Part shown: piece after piece, positions 1-8,770 of the stretch | Position numbering within the stretch: position 1 is the first letter of the stretch | Layout of the letters: every line of letters begins with the position of its first letter | Assembly (NCBI GenBank): GCA_020629545.1 | Contig: JAHDDC010000010.1 | Location: forward strand, 1 to 64,000 | Direction: 5' to 3' | DNA: 64,000 bases | Source: Hellea sp. | GTDB taxonomy: Bacteria; Pseudomonadota; Alphaproteobacteria; Caulobacterales; Maricaulaceae | Position numbers and translations under genes: made by a program | Notes under the pieces: model-generated | The model's database searches: none | Told to the model about the DNA's origin: nothing | What the model saw: only the letters and a program-made list of their open reading frames with translations

Positions 1-22
1 AAGTATAATCCGTCTGCCAATG

Positions 23-445
23 CTATTTTGACGTCATCTCGACGGCTTCAACGGCGGCATCGAAAGCCAGCATAGTCGAAGTGTGACGGGCAGGATAAGA
101 AGCCACCCCAGCAAGTAAGGCGAGGTTTGCAAACCGGCCTTTCGGAGGAAGGCCGCCCTCTTTTAGTATCGCATAAAGCGCGTCCCGCGCTGACGTTATG
201 TCTTCCAACGTCGCTCCAATGATCTTTTCTTGCAGAATAGCAGCGCTCGCCTGACCTAAAGCGCAAGCTTGAACGCGAAGAGCACATTCCAATACTTTTC
301 CGTCAACGACTTTTACATCTATCTCAAGCCAGGAACCACATAATTTGGAAACCTTCCGCGAGCTACCAGAAGGGTTTTCCAAGCGTTCATTTTTTAGCGT
401 CGCGGAAAGTGATAAAATGTCAGAATTATAAAGCTCAGTGAACAT
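23..445 (-). CDS. NifU/SufU-like iron-sulfur cluster scaffold protein
   Basis: A 140-residue cytoplasmic protein resembling the NifU N-terminal/IscU fold, which assembles Fe-S clusters for transfer to apoproteins. Two ligand-type cysteines are visible (Cys36 in L-C-G-S, Cys54 in L-E-C-A), and Cys61 lies in the A-C-A-L-G-Q-A segment typical of the family. The position that usually carries the last Cys, near residue 123, reads R-H-T-S, so the third canonical ligand is absent. This divergent single-domain form is common in alphaproteobacteria as far as I recall. It runs divergently from the DUF547 gene and stands alone here, without other suf or isc genes. The family call is fairly sure; the actual scaffold activity is inferred. 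Confidence 0.8.
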   Translation of the reverse strand: MFTELYNSDILSLSATLKNERLENPSGSSRKVSKLCGSWLEIDVKVVDGKVLECALRVQACALGQASAAILQEKIIGATLEDITSARDALYAILKEGGLPPKGRFANLALLAGVASYPARHTSTMLAFDAAVEAVEMTSK

Positions 446-527
446 GAAATGTATATAGGGCGATTATACCTTTCTTCCAGCCTGAAAAAACATTATAGAA
501 GGTCATCTTTTCCAGAAAATATTATTT

Positions 528-1709
528 ATGCGCTCTATCCAACATTATTTATTATTTTTATTAGCCTTCATTTTGATCACTCCTGCAATTGCGGCCGAGC
601 AGTTCCCGAAGCCCTCCGACGGAAAAATCCACGAAGGAACTTTTGTTCAATTCAAACCCACGCCGAGCAATGATCTAATTATCGATCACAGCTACTGGAA
701 CGCCTTTTTAGGCAAAACAGTTCTAGATACAGGTCCTTCAACGCGCATCTATTACAATCCACGAATTGCGACCACAGGCACGAATATCCGAACGGGTCAT
801 TCCTCCCGTTACGCAATGGAGGGAAATAAAATCAATTTTTACGACTTTGAAAAAGAACACATTGAGGCGGTCCGAATTTATCATAAGTCTTTGACCGAAT
901 TCGCAAACACATATGATGTGACCGTTTTCCCAAAGTCAGAACAACTTGCATTTTGGCTAAATTTACATAACTCGCTAGCCATAGGCTTGATCGCTGAAGC
1001 CTATCCAATCAGGCAACCCTCACGGATTTTTCTTAAGGAACATGACGAATATTTGCAGAATGCAAAAATTATTACAATTAAGGGTGTTCCGTTAAGCCTA
1101 ACAGATATCAGAGAGAAAATTGTTTATAAAAATTGGGAAGACCCTGTTGTATTTTATGGGTTCTTCCGGGGCGAAATTGGAAGCCCCTCTATCAACCCTC
1201 AAGCATTTACAGGTAATAATGTTAAATATCTCCTGGCGGACAATGCAAAGGAGTTTGTGAATGCATTGCGCGGATATGACAAAGGTAATGTTTCCAAACT
1301 CTATGAAGAAATTGCGCCTTATTATTTTAAAAACTACCGCTCGGATATGAAATCACATTTGTCAAATTACATGCGAGACGACGTTTCAGAAGAACTAGAC
1401 GAGTTTGGCATTATCGGATTCTCTAAATACTCTTATGACATCTGTGATTTATCTAGAGGGACGAGTACTGGGAGTCATCTCAACGTTCAAATTATGAATG
1501 GTTTGGAAGGCGTACGTTTGGATACAAGTGGCGCTGTGACCGGCATACAAGGAACAGGCGTGCAGCGTGGCTTATCAATTGGTACCGATCATAATTTTGT
1601 CGAAGAGCTCAATAAAAAATTCGAAAAATTGGAGGAGATGGGATTATTAGGCAGCCAAGGTGTTGTGACGATCGAAGACGTTCCAACCAAAGGAAACGTC
1701 GACGAATAA
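528..1709 (+). CDS. DUF547 domain exported protein
   Basis: A 393-residue protein with a signal peptide of about 22 residues (hydrophobic run followed by A-I-A-A), so probably periplasmic. The DUF547 signature lies in the middle (about residues 140-260): E-Q-L-A-F-W-L-N-L-H-N-S and later F-Y-G-F-F-R-G-E-I-G-S-P-S. Members are widespread in proteobacteria; their biochemical role is not established, though the conserved His/Cys pattern has been likened to papain-like enzymes. It has no operon partner: the scaffold gene is divergent and rimM is convergent 17 bases downstream. No clear Shine-Dalgarno sequence precedes the chosen ATG, so the start is moderately certain. Confidence 0.8.
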   Translation: MRSIQHYLLFLLAFILITPAIAAEQFPKPSDGKIHEGTFVQFKPTPSNDLIIDHSYWNAFLGKTVLDTGPSTRIYYNPRIATTGTNIRTGHSSRYAMEGNKINFYDFEKEHIEAVRIYHKSLTEFANTYDVTVFPKSEQLAFWLNLHNSLAIGLIAEAYPIRQPSRIFLKEHDEYLQNAKIITIKGVPLSLTDIREKIVYKNWEDPVVFYGFFRGEIGSPSINPQAFTGNNVKYLLADNAKEFVNALRGYDKGNVSKLYEEIAPYYFKNYRSDMKSHLSNYMRDDVSEELDEFGIIGFSKYSYDICDLSRGTSTGSHLNVQIMNGLEGVRLDTSGAVTGIQGTGVQRGLSIGTDHNFVEELNKKFEKLEEMGLLGSQGVVTIEDVPTKGNVDE

Positions 1710-1725
1710 TATTTGTGGGCTCAAC

Positions 1726-2241
1726 TTAGTCGTCCGCCTCTATCACTTCAATGACAACCTTCCCTCCTGAAATATCGACAACAGGTACAGCTATCCTTGT
1801 AAAGGGATGAAACCAATCTTTCTCACCCGGGGTTCGAATTTCAAGTAGGTCTCCGGCACCGAAGTTTTGGATAGCTTTCACATAACCACGCTGTGTTCCG
1901 TCATCTAGTTCAACGGCGAGTCCAATCAAATCAGAGTAATAAAATTCATCTTCATCAGGCGTCGGCAAAGCGCTCCGGGGCACATATAGTTTGGTCGATT
2001 TTAAGCTCTCAGCCTGTTCCCGGGATTTCACTTCCTTGCAATAGGCCGCGAAGAATTTTTTGACAGGCCGCGACTTGGTCGGGGTTAAAATAATATTCCC
2101 GGATAAGTTCATAAAAGGGCCATAGGAAAAACAATCAGCCGGAATCTCGGTAAATGACTTGATTTTCACCTCGCCTTTCACGCCAAAGGCGCCGGCAATG
2201 GCGGCTATGCAAATCATCTGTTCTGTTCTGTTTTCATTCAT
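1726..2241 (-). CDS. rimM: Ribosome maturation factor RimM
   Basis: RimM binds ribosomal protein S19 and helps maturation of the 30S head domain and processing of 16S rRNA. The N-terminal RimM domain is recognisable from G-A-F-G-V-K-G-E-V-K-I-K-S-F, and the PRC-barrel half from D-L-I-G-L-A-V and G-A-G-D-L-L-E-I-R. I start it at the ATG ending at 2241; the 11 residues further upstream are hydrophobic and unlike the family N-terminus. The usual neighbours rpsP, trmD and rplS are not next to it, so it is detached from the classical operon. It is divergent from the small periplasmic gene at 2290, with a 48-base shared promoter gap. Confidence 0.93.
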   Translation of the reverse strand: MNENRTEQMICIAAIAGAFGVKGEVKIKSFTEIPADCFSYGPFMNLSGNIILTPTKSRPVKKFFAAYCKEVKSREQAESLKSTKLYVPRSALPTPDEDEFYYSDLIGLAVELDDGTQRGYVKAIQNFGAGDLLEIRTPGEKDWFHPFTRIAVPVVDISGGKVVIEVIEADD

Positions 2242-2289
2242 AAGAAACTTGCTAATATAGAATAGAAATAGCACGCGAAAGGATTTTCC

Positions 2290-2733
2290 ATGCGTATTCT
2301 GACATCTTCTTTGATCGCCTTATCTTTTTTAGCCGCGCCTATGGCGTTTGCCCATGACGTAAAAAAGGAAACACCAAAAGATCTCTCCGAGCTCAAACTC
2401 CCGACCGAAGCGGAAATTGAGCAGATCATAGATGAAATGCCTGACCTTAACGTGCTTATGGGCGCCATGATGAATATTGTTAAGGACGAAGATCTTCACG
2501 CTACCATGAAATCGGCCGGTGAAAGCTTTGCCGATCATATGAAAGATTCAGGTCTGACGGATATGGAACTTGAAGATGGTGAACTGCCTGATTTCAACAA
2601 AATGATGTCGACAATGCTGCGAACTTTCAGCAATGAGGACGTTATGGGCGGCATGCTTGATGTGATCGAAGAGTTGCAAGAGGCCATCGAAGACAACATC
2701 GACGAAGATATGCTGAAGCCAAAGAAAGACTAG
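2290..2733 (+). CDS. Small acidic periplasmic protein, paralogue A
   Basis: A 147-residue protein that I do not recognise. It has a clear signal peptide (about residues 1-21, ending in A-F-A), a strongly acidic and Met-rich mature part and a Lys-rich C-terminus. The start is supported by AAAGGA eight bases before the ATG. Mature residues include the motif E-M-P-D-L-N-V-L-M-G, which recurs as S-M-P-D-M-N-I-I-A-G in the next gene, so the two look like tandem diverged paralogues. A hairpin terminator follows at 2757. Function unknown; the helical, charged, soluble character could suit a periplasmic binding or chaperone-like protein, but that is speculation. Confidence 0.7.
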   Translation: MRILTSSLIALSFLAAPMAFAHDVKKETPKDLSELKLPTEAEIEQIIDEMPDLNVLMGAMMNIVKDEDLHATMKSAGESFADHMKDSGLTDMELEDGELPDFNKMMSTMLRTFSNEDVMGGMLDVIEELQEAIEDNIDEDMLKPKKD

Positions 2734-2756
2734 AATCAGCTACAACCCCTTTCGGA

Positions 2757-2780
2757 GCCTGGCTTATTTGCCGGGCTTTA
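2757..2780 (+). terminator. Intrinsic terminator after the paralogue A gene
   Basis: A seven-pair stem (GCCTGGC at 2757-2763 with GCCGGGC at 2770-2776, one G-T pair) and a six-base loop, followed by TTTATT. It lies 24 bases after the stop codon at 2733 and separates the two paralogous genes transcriptionally. Confidence 0.6.
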
Positions 2781-2864
2781 TTGTGTCAGACCATAAGCCC
2801 CTCATTTCCAAAAGCTTCTAAATGTGTTACGTTAGTTTCTAACTTCATTAAGGTAGAGATTTTT

Positions 2865-3233
2865 ATGCGCATCAATATCGTCTTCTCAACGATCTTATTC
2901 TTTTGCACCACTCCGGCATTCGCTGCTGGCAATAATCAGAATGTCGACAATAAGTCACAAAAAATATCTGATGAGGCGCGCGTAGAAGCCTTTATCGAAT
3001 CCATGCCAGATATGAACATCATAGCTGGAATAGCCAGCTCTGGCGCTGACACAATAAAACGTGCCAAATCCGGCGAAGACAATTGCAAGACTGTTCAAGA
3101 GGGGTACAAAACGATGATAAAGTCTGCCCTTGGCAAAGACAGCGAAGCGCCTCAAACGCCAGTATATGACTATAACGCAGCCCTCGCAGCAGCCATGCGA
3201 GAGGCAATAGCCGAAGACACTAAGCGCAAATAA
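2865..3233 (+). CDS. Small periplasmic protein, paralogue B
   Basis: A 122-residue exported protein of unknown function. I use the ATG at 2865, preceded by AAGGTAGAG, because translation from there gives a normal signal peptide (Phe/Cys-rich core, cleavage near A-F-A-A); the frame is open further upstream but codes for nothing signal-like. The mature part carries F-I-E-S-M-P-D-M-N-I-I-A-G, matching the corresponding segment of the protein at 2290, plus a single Cys near the middle and an Ala/Glu-rich C-terminal helix. The two genes look like an old tandem duplication with strong divergence outside the shared motif. Confidence 0.65.
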   Translation: MRINIVFSTILFFCTTPAFAAGNNQNVDNKSQKISDEARVEAFIESMPDMNIIAGIASSGADTIKRAKSGEDNCKTVQEGYKTMIKSALGKDSEAPQTPVYDYNAALAAAMREAIAEDTKRK

Positions 3234-3310
3234 ATTCCATCAGTTTATAAAAAAGCCCCGTCTAATAAAATATCATATTATTAGGAAAAATTTAGCTTAC
3301 GAACGCTATT

Positions 3311-4984
3311 ATGCCTCAAAAGTGGTGGGGCATGTTCGACAAAAAATCTATAACATTGTGTCTAGGGCTCGTTATAGCCATTCCGTTATTCCTATGGGCT
3401 TTTCCGATACAATCTCCTGATAGCGATGAACCCGTTACCCCGCCGTCAACGACCAAAGAATTGCTGGCCCTTGCTCATAGCAACAAGGCCTCAAATCACA
3501 TCATAAACTCATTCGTAGAAAGTCAACCCGCGAATTCTGTAGCAACAGAACTCACCTCACATGCAAAATCTGGCGATCAATATGCTCAGACTTTACTATG
3601 CTTTTTGTGGTGGGAAGGCCGAAATAGTCTCCGAAATACAGAAGGCGCTATTCGGTATTGTCAAAAATCGGCGGCTCAAGGGAATGCCGCCGCAATGGTC
3701 AATCTCGGAATAATGCATGAAAATCAAAATGACCTCAAAGAAGCCCAAAAATGGTATAAGAAAGCCGGAGATCGCGGATGGTATTCATTATGGCGGATGG
3801 CGGCTACCGGAAAAATCTCTATGCGTCAAAAGCAAGCAGCCAGCTATTTAAGAGCAGCAGCAAAAGCCGAAGACGCGCACGCACAATATGAGATGGGCCG
3901 AATATTGAACTATTCCGGTTCCAAACCTAACGCCAGAAAATGGCTGAAAAAGGCCGCTGAAAATCATGACTATCGCGGGTTCGTCGAACTTGGACAAATA
4001 TATGAAGCTGGCGATGGTGTGACCAAAGACCGGGCTGCCGCAAAAAGGTTGTTTCTAAAAGCCGCTGAAGCTAATCATCCCGTAGCACTTTTAAGGTTGG
4101 GATATTTTCACTCGCCTCATATCAATCCAGACGCAACTATCCATGACTTAGCAGAAGCGATTAAATGGTTTGAACGGGCTGCAAAACATCCCGAAAGAAA
4201 ACATCGCTTGGAAGCTAAACAGCGCTTATCAACGCTATACAATCATCTAAACGATCCGGAGAAAGCAAAGGAATGGCTATTATCCGGCGCGAGAGATAAT
4301 AACCCCTCGGCACAGTTCGAACTTGGCCGTATTCTATCCAGTGATCAAAATGCAAGTGACGCCCAAAAACGTGAAGGCGTAAAATGGTTATTGAGAGCAA
4401 AGTTGCGCGGCAATAGTTCCGCCCACCATTATTTGTCATCTATGTATTACTACACAGGTTTTCAGAAACCATATGCGCCCTATATCGACTGGCTATCAAA
4501 AGACGCCAGAGCGGGGAACTCGTCAGCAGCTCTAGAACTAGCCAAATCCTATCTCGCGAAAAACGGAGTGGATGAGTCGACCTCCAAAGCTATAGAATAT
4601 TTGGAAATTTCAGCAACCGGCGGACAAATGGAAGCTCACCACCTGTTAGCGGTAGCCCTTCTTAATAAATATAGCGACGATCCAGACAAGCTATATAAAG
4701 CAATGCAACATGCGGAGTTAGCAGCTTCGAAAAATGTCACGTCAGCGCAATTGTTACTCTCCAATACGTACCTCCATGGGCGGGGCGTTAATAAGGATGC
4801 TGAAAAGGCCTATGCATGGTCTCTATTTGCAGCGGAGGCTGAACCGAATGAATATAATGTAAACTTTAAGAATGAAATTAAAGCGTCGCTAACACGTAGC
4901 CAGATTGAGCAGGCCGAACGAAGTGCGGAACAATGCGCCCGAAGTCGATTCAACAATTGCTCATTATTGTTCGTAAAGCTCTAA
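3311..4984 (+). CDS. Sel1-repeat (TPR-like) protein, membrane anchored
   Basis: A 557-residue protein with one N-terminal membrane segment (about residues 14-32) and then a long array of Sel1-like repeats of about 36 residues. Repeat hallmarks such as A-A-M-V-N-L-G, A-Q-Y-E-M-G-R, G-D-G-V-T-K-D and G-R-G-V-N-K-D recur to the C-terminus, where two Cys close the chain. Sel1 proteins are scaffolds for protein-protein contacts, often in envelope or signalling assemblies; the partner here is unknown. The start may instead be the ATG at 3332, which is preceded by a GGTGGGG tract that sits very close to it. It stands alone, with a terminator shared with metK downstream. Confidence 0.8.
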   Translation: MPQKWWGMFDKKSITLCLGLVIAIPLFLWAFPIQSPDSDEPVTPPSTTKELLALAHSNKASNHIINSFVESQPANSVATELTSHAKSGDQYAQTLLCFLWWEGRNSLRNTEGAIRYCQKSAAQGNAAAMVNLGIMHENQNDLKEAQKWYKKAGDRGWYSLWRMAATGKISMRQKQAASYLRAAAKAEDAHAQYEMGRILNYSGSKPNARKWLKKAAENHDYRGFVELGQIYEAGDGVTKDRAAAKRLFLKAAEANHPVALLRLGYFHSPHINPDATIHDLAEAIKWFERAAKHPERKHRLEAKQRLSTLYNHLNDPEKAKEWLLSGARDNNPSAQFELGRILSSDQNASDAQKREGVKWLLRAKLRGNSSAHHYLSSMYYYTGFQKPYAPYIDWLSKDARAGNSSAALELAKSYLAKNGVDESTSKAIEYLEISATGGQMEAHHLLAVALLNKYSDDPDKLYKAMQHAELAASKNVTSAQLLLSNTYLHGRGVNKDAEKAYAWSLFAAEAEPNEYNVNFKNEIKASLTRSQIEQAERSAEQCARSRFNNCSLLFVKL

Positions 4985-5018
4985 AAACGCCTTAACTGCA
5001 TTTAAACAAACAAAAAAA

Positions 5019-5041
5019 GCCCCGTTCAAAACGGGGCTTTT
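5019..5041. terminator. Bidirectional intrinsic terminator
   Basis: A perfect eight-pair stem (GCCCCGTT at 5019-5026, AACGGGGC at 5030-5037) with a three-base loop, flanked by an A-tract on the left and a T-tract on the right. It therefore can end both the Sel1 gene on the plus strand and metK on the minus strand. Confidence 0.85.
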
Positions 5042-5061
5042 AGATATTGATTATCAAAGGG

Positions 5062-6261
5062 CTACTTCATCGCGGCTTTTAGCTCGTCAACGAGATCTGT
5101 GCGTTCCCAAGTAAATCCGCCGTCATTATCGGGCTTACGGCCAAAGTGACCATAGGCAGCCGTACGGGCATATACGGGAGCGTTTAGGTTTAAGTGTTTA
5201 CGGATGCCATACGGAGTCAGATCCATAGCTTTGCGAATTGCATTTTCGATTGCTTCGCCAGAAACAGCGTTTCCGTCAGGTACGTTGACGTAAATTGACG
5301 TCGGTTGCGCGACACCAATCGCATAAGACAGCTGAATATCGACCCATGGGGCGAAACCGGCCGCGACGATATTTTTCGCCAGATAGCGAGTCACATAAGC
5401 GGCTGAACGGTCAACCTTCGTCGGATCTTTACCAGAGAAAGCACCGCCGCCGTGAGGCGCCATGCCGCCGTAAGTATCAACGATGATTTTACGTCCGGTC
5501 AGACCAGTATCTCCGTCAGGGCCGCCAATCACGAATTTACCGGTTGGATTAATATGCCAGATCGTATCATCTGTGATCCAGCCATCAGGCATGACTTCAT
5601 GAATGTATGGCTTCACCAAGTCCGCCACATCAGCTGACGTCATAGTTTCGTCCAAATGCTGTGTCGATAAAACAATTGCATTTGCCCGAACAGGTTTTCC
5701 ATCTTCATATTGAACCGTGACCTGTGACTTGCTGTCAGGGCCGAGTTGTGTCTTGCCTTCATGCTTTCTGGCATGTGCCAATCGCTCAAGAATTTTGTGG
5801 GACAGGTGGACAGGAGCTGGCATCAGGTCTTCATTATCTTGACAAGCATAGCCAAACATGATGCCCTGGTCACCAGCGCCTTGAGCTTGGTGCAAACCAG
5901 CGCCCTCATCGACGCCTTGCGCAATATCCACAGACTGCGCGTGCAATAGAACGTCCACGTCTGCAGTCTTCCAATGGAAGCCTTCCTGCTCATAACCAAT
6001 GTCTTTAACCGCTTCGCGAGCGACTTCTTCAACCATAGCTTTGGTGATTTTATCAGTTCCGCGAGTTTCGCCGGCGATAACGATCTTATTCGTTGTTGTG
6101 AGCGTCTCAGCTGCAACACGAACGTCCCAAGGGTCCATGCCGTCTTTGATGGATTCGCGGAAAAAAAGATCGACGATTTCGTCGGAGATCCGGTCTGATA
6201 CTTTATCCGGATGGCCCTCTGATACTGACTCAGAGGTAAATTCGTAAGATTTGCGGCTCAT
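5062..6261 (-). CDS. metK: S-adenosylmethionine synthetase MetK
   Basis: Makes S-adenosylmethionine from methionine and ATP in the cytoplasm, feeding methylation and polyamine synthesis. Full length (399 residues). Family motifs are intact: G-H-P-D-K near the N-terminus, [11 protein letters not shown], and the phosphate-binding [21 protein letters not shown] lies eight bases before the ATG. ahcY lies upstream on the same strand, 106 bases away with a hairpin between, so the two may be separately or partly co-transcribed. I looked for a SAM-type riboswitch in the leader and could not recognise one. Confidence 0.97.
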   Translation of the reverse strand: MSRKSYEFTSESVSEGHPDKVSDRISDEIVDLFFRESIKDGMDPWDVRVAAETLTTTNKIVIAGETRGTDKITKAMVEEVAREAVKDIGYEQEGFHWKTADVDVLLHAQSVDIAQGVDEGAGLHQAQGAGDQGIMFGYACQDNEDLMPAPVHLSHKILERLAHARKHEGKTQLGPDSKSQVTVQYEDGKPVRANAIVLSTQHLDETMTSADVADLVKPYIHEVMPDGWITDDTIWHINPTGKFVIGGPDGDTGLTGRKIIVDTYGGMAPHGGGAFSGKDPTKVDRSAAYVTRYLAKNIVAAGFAPWVDIQLSYAIGVAQPTSIYVNVPDGNAVSGEAIENAIRKAMDLTPYGIRKHLNLNAPVYARTAAYGHFGRKPDNDGGFTWERTDLVDELKAAMK

Positions 6262-6328
6262 GGCACACTCCTCGGTTTTAAGGCTCTTCGCTTTTTATTA
6301 TTATTGTGCTGGAGGCTTGAAGGTTGAA

Positions 6329-6347
6329 GCGGCGGGTATCCCGCCGC
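6329..6347 (-). terminator. GC-rich hairpin between ahcY and metK
   Basis: A perfect eight-pair inverted repeat (6329-6336 with 6340-6347, loop TAT) lying 21 bases after the ahcY stop. No strong T-tract follows on the minus strand, so it may be a weak terminator, an RNA-stabilising processing hairpin or an attenuator adjusting metK output relative to ahcY. Confidence 0.45.
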
Positions 6348-6367
6348 CAGATTTGTTGTTAAATGAG

Positions 6368-7777
6368 CTAGTAGCGGTAATGCTCTGGCTTATAAGGACC
6401 ATCAGCCGACACGCCGATATAGTCCGCCTGCTCTTCTGACATCTTCGTTAGTTTTACACCGATTTTCTCAAGATGAAGGCGAGCCACTTTCTCATCCAAA
6501 TGCTTTGGCAGCATGTAGACCTTGTTTTCGTAACGCGGCGTGGACGCCTTGCTATCTTCCCAAAGTTCGATCTGCGCGAGAACTTGGTTTGTGAAGGAAG
6601 CTGACATCACGAATGATGGATGACCGGTCGCATTGCCGAGGTTCAGTAGACGACCTTGAGATAAGATGATCATACGATTACCTTTGGGGAATGTGACCAT
6701 ATCGACTTGGTCTTTAATGTTCGTCCACTCATAGTTCTTAAGAGCCGCGACCTGAATTTCATTGTCGAAGTGACCGATATTTCCGACGATGGCCATATCT
6801 TTCATTTCGCGCATATGCTCGACGCGGATCACGTCTTTATTTCCTGTCGTTGTAATAAAGATATCAGCGTCTTTTACTGTGTCCTCAAGCGTCGTGACTT
6901 CAAATCCGTCCATGGCAGCTTGAAGCGCACAGATCGGATCAATTTCCGTGACCTTAACGCGAGCACCCGCACCACGCAGTGAAGCTGCAGAGCCTTTACC
7001 AACATCGCCGTAACCCAAAACAACAGCCGTCTTACCGGCCATCATTGTGTCCGTTGCGCGGCGAATGCCGTCAACGAGTGATTCTTTACAACCATATTTA
7101 TTGTCGAATTTTGACTTCGTGACAGAGTCGTTCACATTGATAGCAGGGAATGGAAGCTGGCCTTTTTCAACCAGTTCATAAAGACGGTGAACACCTGTTG
7201 TTGTTTCTTCGGAAACGCCAACAATCTGCTCCCGCATTTTTGTGAACCAGCCTGGGCTCTCTGCCATGCGCTTTTTAATCTGCGCGAAAATAACTTCTTC
7301 TTCTTCGGATCCTGGCTCACCTTCGATAAGATGCGCTTCGCCGTTTTCGACACGAGAGCCTAGAATGATGTAAAGTGTTGCGTCGCCACCATCATCAAGG
7401 ATGATATTCGGACCTTCAGGGAATAGGAAAGACTTATCAAGGTAATCCCAGTGCTCTTCCAAAGTTTGTCCTTTGACAGCAAAAACCGGGACACCAGCCG
7501 CGGCGATAGCCGCTGCCGCATGATCCTGAGTAGAATAGATATTACAAGAAGCCCAACGAACATCAGCACCCAGCGCCGTCAGAGTTTCGATCAAAACGCC
7601 AGTTTGAATTGTCATGTGAAGTGAACCGACAATGCGGGCACCCTTAAGAGGCTGAGACGCCCCGAATTCTTCCCGGCATGCCATTAGGCCCGGCATTTCT
7701 GTTTCTGCAATATCCAGCTCTTTCCGGCCGAACTCAGCCAGAGAGATGTCCTTTACCATATAGTCTTTAGCGCTCAT
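6368..7777 (-). CDS. ahcY: S-adenosylhomocysteine hydrolase AhcY
   Basis: Cleaves S-adenosylhomocysteine to adenosine and homocysteine, removing the inhibitor produced by methyltransferases and closing the cycle with metK. It has 469 residues, the usual length of the bacterial form that contains an insert. Visible are the NAD-binding [10 protein letters not shown], the [11 protein letters not shown] active-site stretch and the C-terminal K-P-E-H-Y-R-Y. The upstream region holds a GGGA-N4-TCCC dyad (7838-7849) that is also found three times upstream of cysD, suggesting common sulfur-linked control. Identification is very secure; the regulation is inference. Confidence 0.97.
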   Translation of the reverse strand: MSAKDYMVKDISLAEFGRKELDIAETEMPGLMACREEFGASQPLKGARIVGSLHMTIQTGVLIETLTALGADVRWASCNIYSTQDHAAAAIAAAGVPVFAVKGQTLEEHWDYLDKSFLFPEGPNIILDDGGDATLYIILGSRVENGEAHLIEGEPGSEEEEVIFAQIKKRMAESPGWFTKMREQIVGVSEETTTGVHRLYELVEKGQLPFPAINVNDSVTKSKFDNKYGCKESLVDGIRRATDTMMAGKTAVVLGYGDVGKGSAASLRGAGARVKVTEIDPICALQAAMDGFEVTTLEDTVKDADIFITTTGNKDVIRVEHMREMKDMAIVGNIGHFDNEIQVAALKNYEWTNIKDQVDMVTFPKGNRMIILSQGRLLNLGNATGHPSFVMSASFTNQVLAQIELWEDSKASTPRYENKVYMLPKHLDEKVARLHLEKIGVKLTKMSEEQADYIGVSADGPYKPEHYRY

Positions 7778-7837
7778 CGATCTTTTCCTTTAAAACAGCC
7801 ATAGCTGAAGAGTCTTGATTTCGCGCGGCTCTTAGAT

Positions 7838-7849
7838 GGGAATCGTCCC
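7838..7849. promoter_or_regulatory. GGGA-N4-TCCC dyad upstream of ahcY
   Basis: The 12-base inverted repeat reads GGGAATCGTCCC on the plus strand, 61 bases upstream of the ahcY start codon. The same core, with TG or AC-type flanks, occurs three times before cysD, and the ahcY and cysD site-2 copies agree at 14 of 15 bases including the flanking ATC. Probably an operator for an unidentified regulator; a small RNA hairpin is the alternative. Confidence 0.5.
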
Positions 7850-7991
7850 GCGGTCAATAGATATAAAGCATTTATTATATGTTTATATCATGTCTATTCA
7901 CTCACGAAATCTTGCAGTTTTGATTTGATTGTTTCTGTAGGCAGAACCAATTATTGTGTTAACATATGATCAAACTGAGTGAGGATGTTCC

Positions 7992-8765
7992 ATGAAAAAA
8001 CTTTTAACTACGGTCAGTGCCGCAATTTTAATGACCGCATGCGGCGCAGCCGAAAATACGGTTAAAGACGCAGGTGATGCTGTAAAGGACGCGGGAAGCA
8101 AAACGGCTGCAGTTGCGAAAGATGCCGGCGCAGCCACAAAAGATGCAGCAAGTAAAGTCGCAGATTATGTCGCGGACAAACTCCCTGGCAAACTCGAAGG
8201 CGCAGATGCGGGCACATATAGCGTTGATAAAGGCCATGCCTTTCTGACCGCTTCCGTGAGCCATGGCGGGCTATCTGATTACCGGATGGATTTCACTGAT
8301 TTTGATGCCACAATGACTTTCGATCCCAATGACGCTTCCAAGACATCGATAGAGTTTTCAGTCAACCCAGCAAGTGTCACCACTCATTATCCTGGTGATT
8401 ATAAAGCAGGCCACGCTAAAACAGGTTTTGAGACATGGGATGAGCATTTAAGCCGGGATGCCCGCTTTTTTAATACCGACAAATTCCCAAAAGCCTCGTT
8501 CAAATCGACTAATGTCAGACGCACTGGACCCTATACTGCGAAAGTCAAAGGCGATCTGAGTTTTCTAGGCGTTTCGAAGCCTGTGACTTTTGACGTCACC
8601 TATAATGGCGTTGGCAATAAACCCTGGTTTGGAGAACGAGATTTAATCGGATTTAACGCTGACACAACCATCAGCCGTGCCGCGTTTGGCCTTACGGCCC
8701 TCAAAGGCGGGATTGGCGATGAGGTCTCCATTTCGTTTTCAGGTGAATTCCTGCAGAACGAGTAG
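7992..8765 (+). CDS. YceI-family lipoprotein
   Basis: A 257-residue envelope lipoprotein: lipobox L-M-T-A-C with lipidated Cys17. Residues 22-60 form a charged, Ala/Lys-rich helical stretch repeating a K-D-A-G/A unit, resembling an amphipathic stalk. Residues about 75-255 form the YceI beta-barrel, which binds polyisoprenoid or amide ligands in known members. The start is supported by GAGGATG. It lies five bases before a cytochrome b561-YceI fusion, so a two-gene operon is likely. Direction and spacing place it in the same divergent promoter region as ahcY. Confidence 0.88.
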   Translation: MKKLLTTVSAAILMTACGAAENTVKDAGDAVKDAGSKTAAVAKDAGAATKDAASKVADYVADKLPGKLEGADAGTYSVDKGHAFLTASVSHGGLSDYRMDFTDFDATMTFDPNDASKTSIEFSVNPASVTTHYPGDYKAGHAKTGFETWDEHLSRDARFFNTDKFPKASFKSTNVRRTGPYTAKVKGDLSFLGVSKPVTFDVTYNGVGNKPWFGERDLIGFNADTTISRAAFGLTALKGGIGDEVSISFSGEFLQNE

Positions 8766-8770
8766 ACGCG

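Noticed and set aside
449-673. Open frame overlapping the DUF547 gene start
   Set aside because: It overlaps the real coding frame, has no ribosome site and its product is not protein-like.
1820-1860. A tRNA-like GGTTCGAA sequence in rimM
   Set aside because: No acceptor stem or cloverleaf can be built around it; it lies in the rimM coding frame.
7778-7990. A SAM or SAH riboswitch upstream of ahcY or metK
   Set aside because: I compared the leaders with the recognisable core blocks of the known SAM-I, SAM-II and SAH riboswitches and found no convincing match. The dyad 7838-7849 is better described as an operator candidate.
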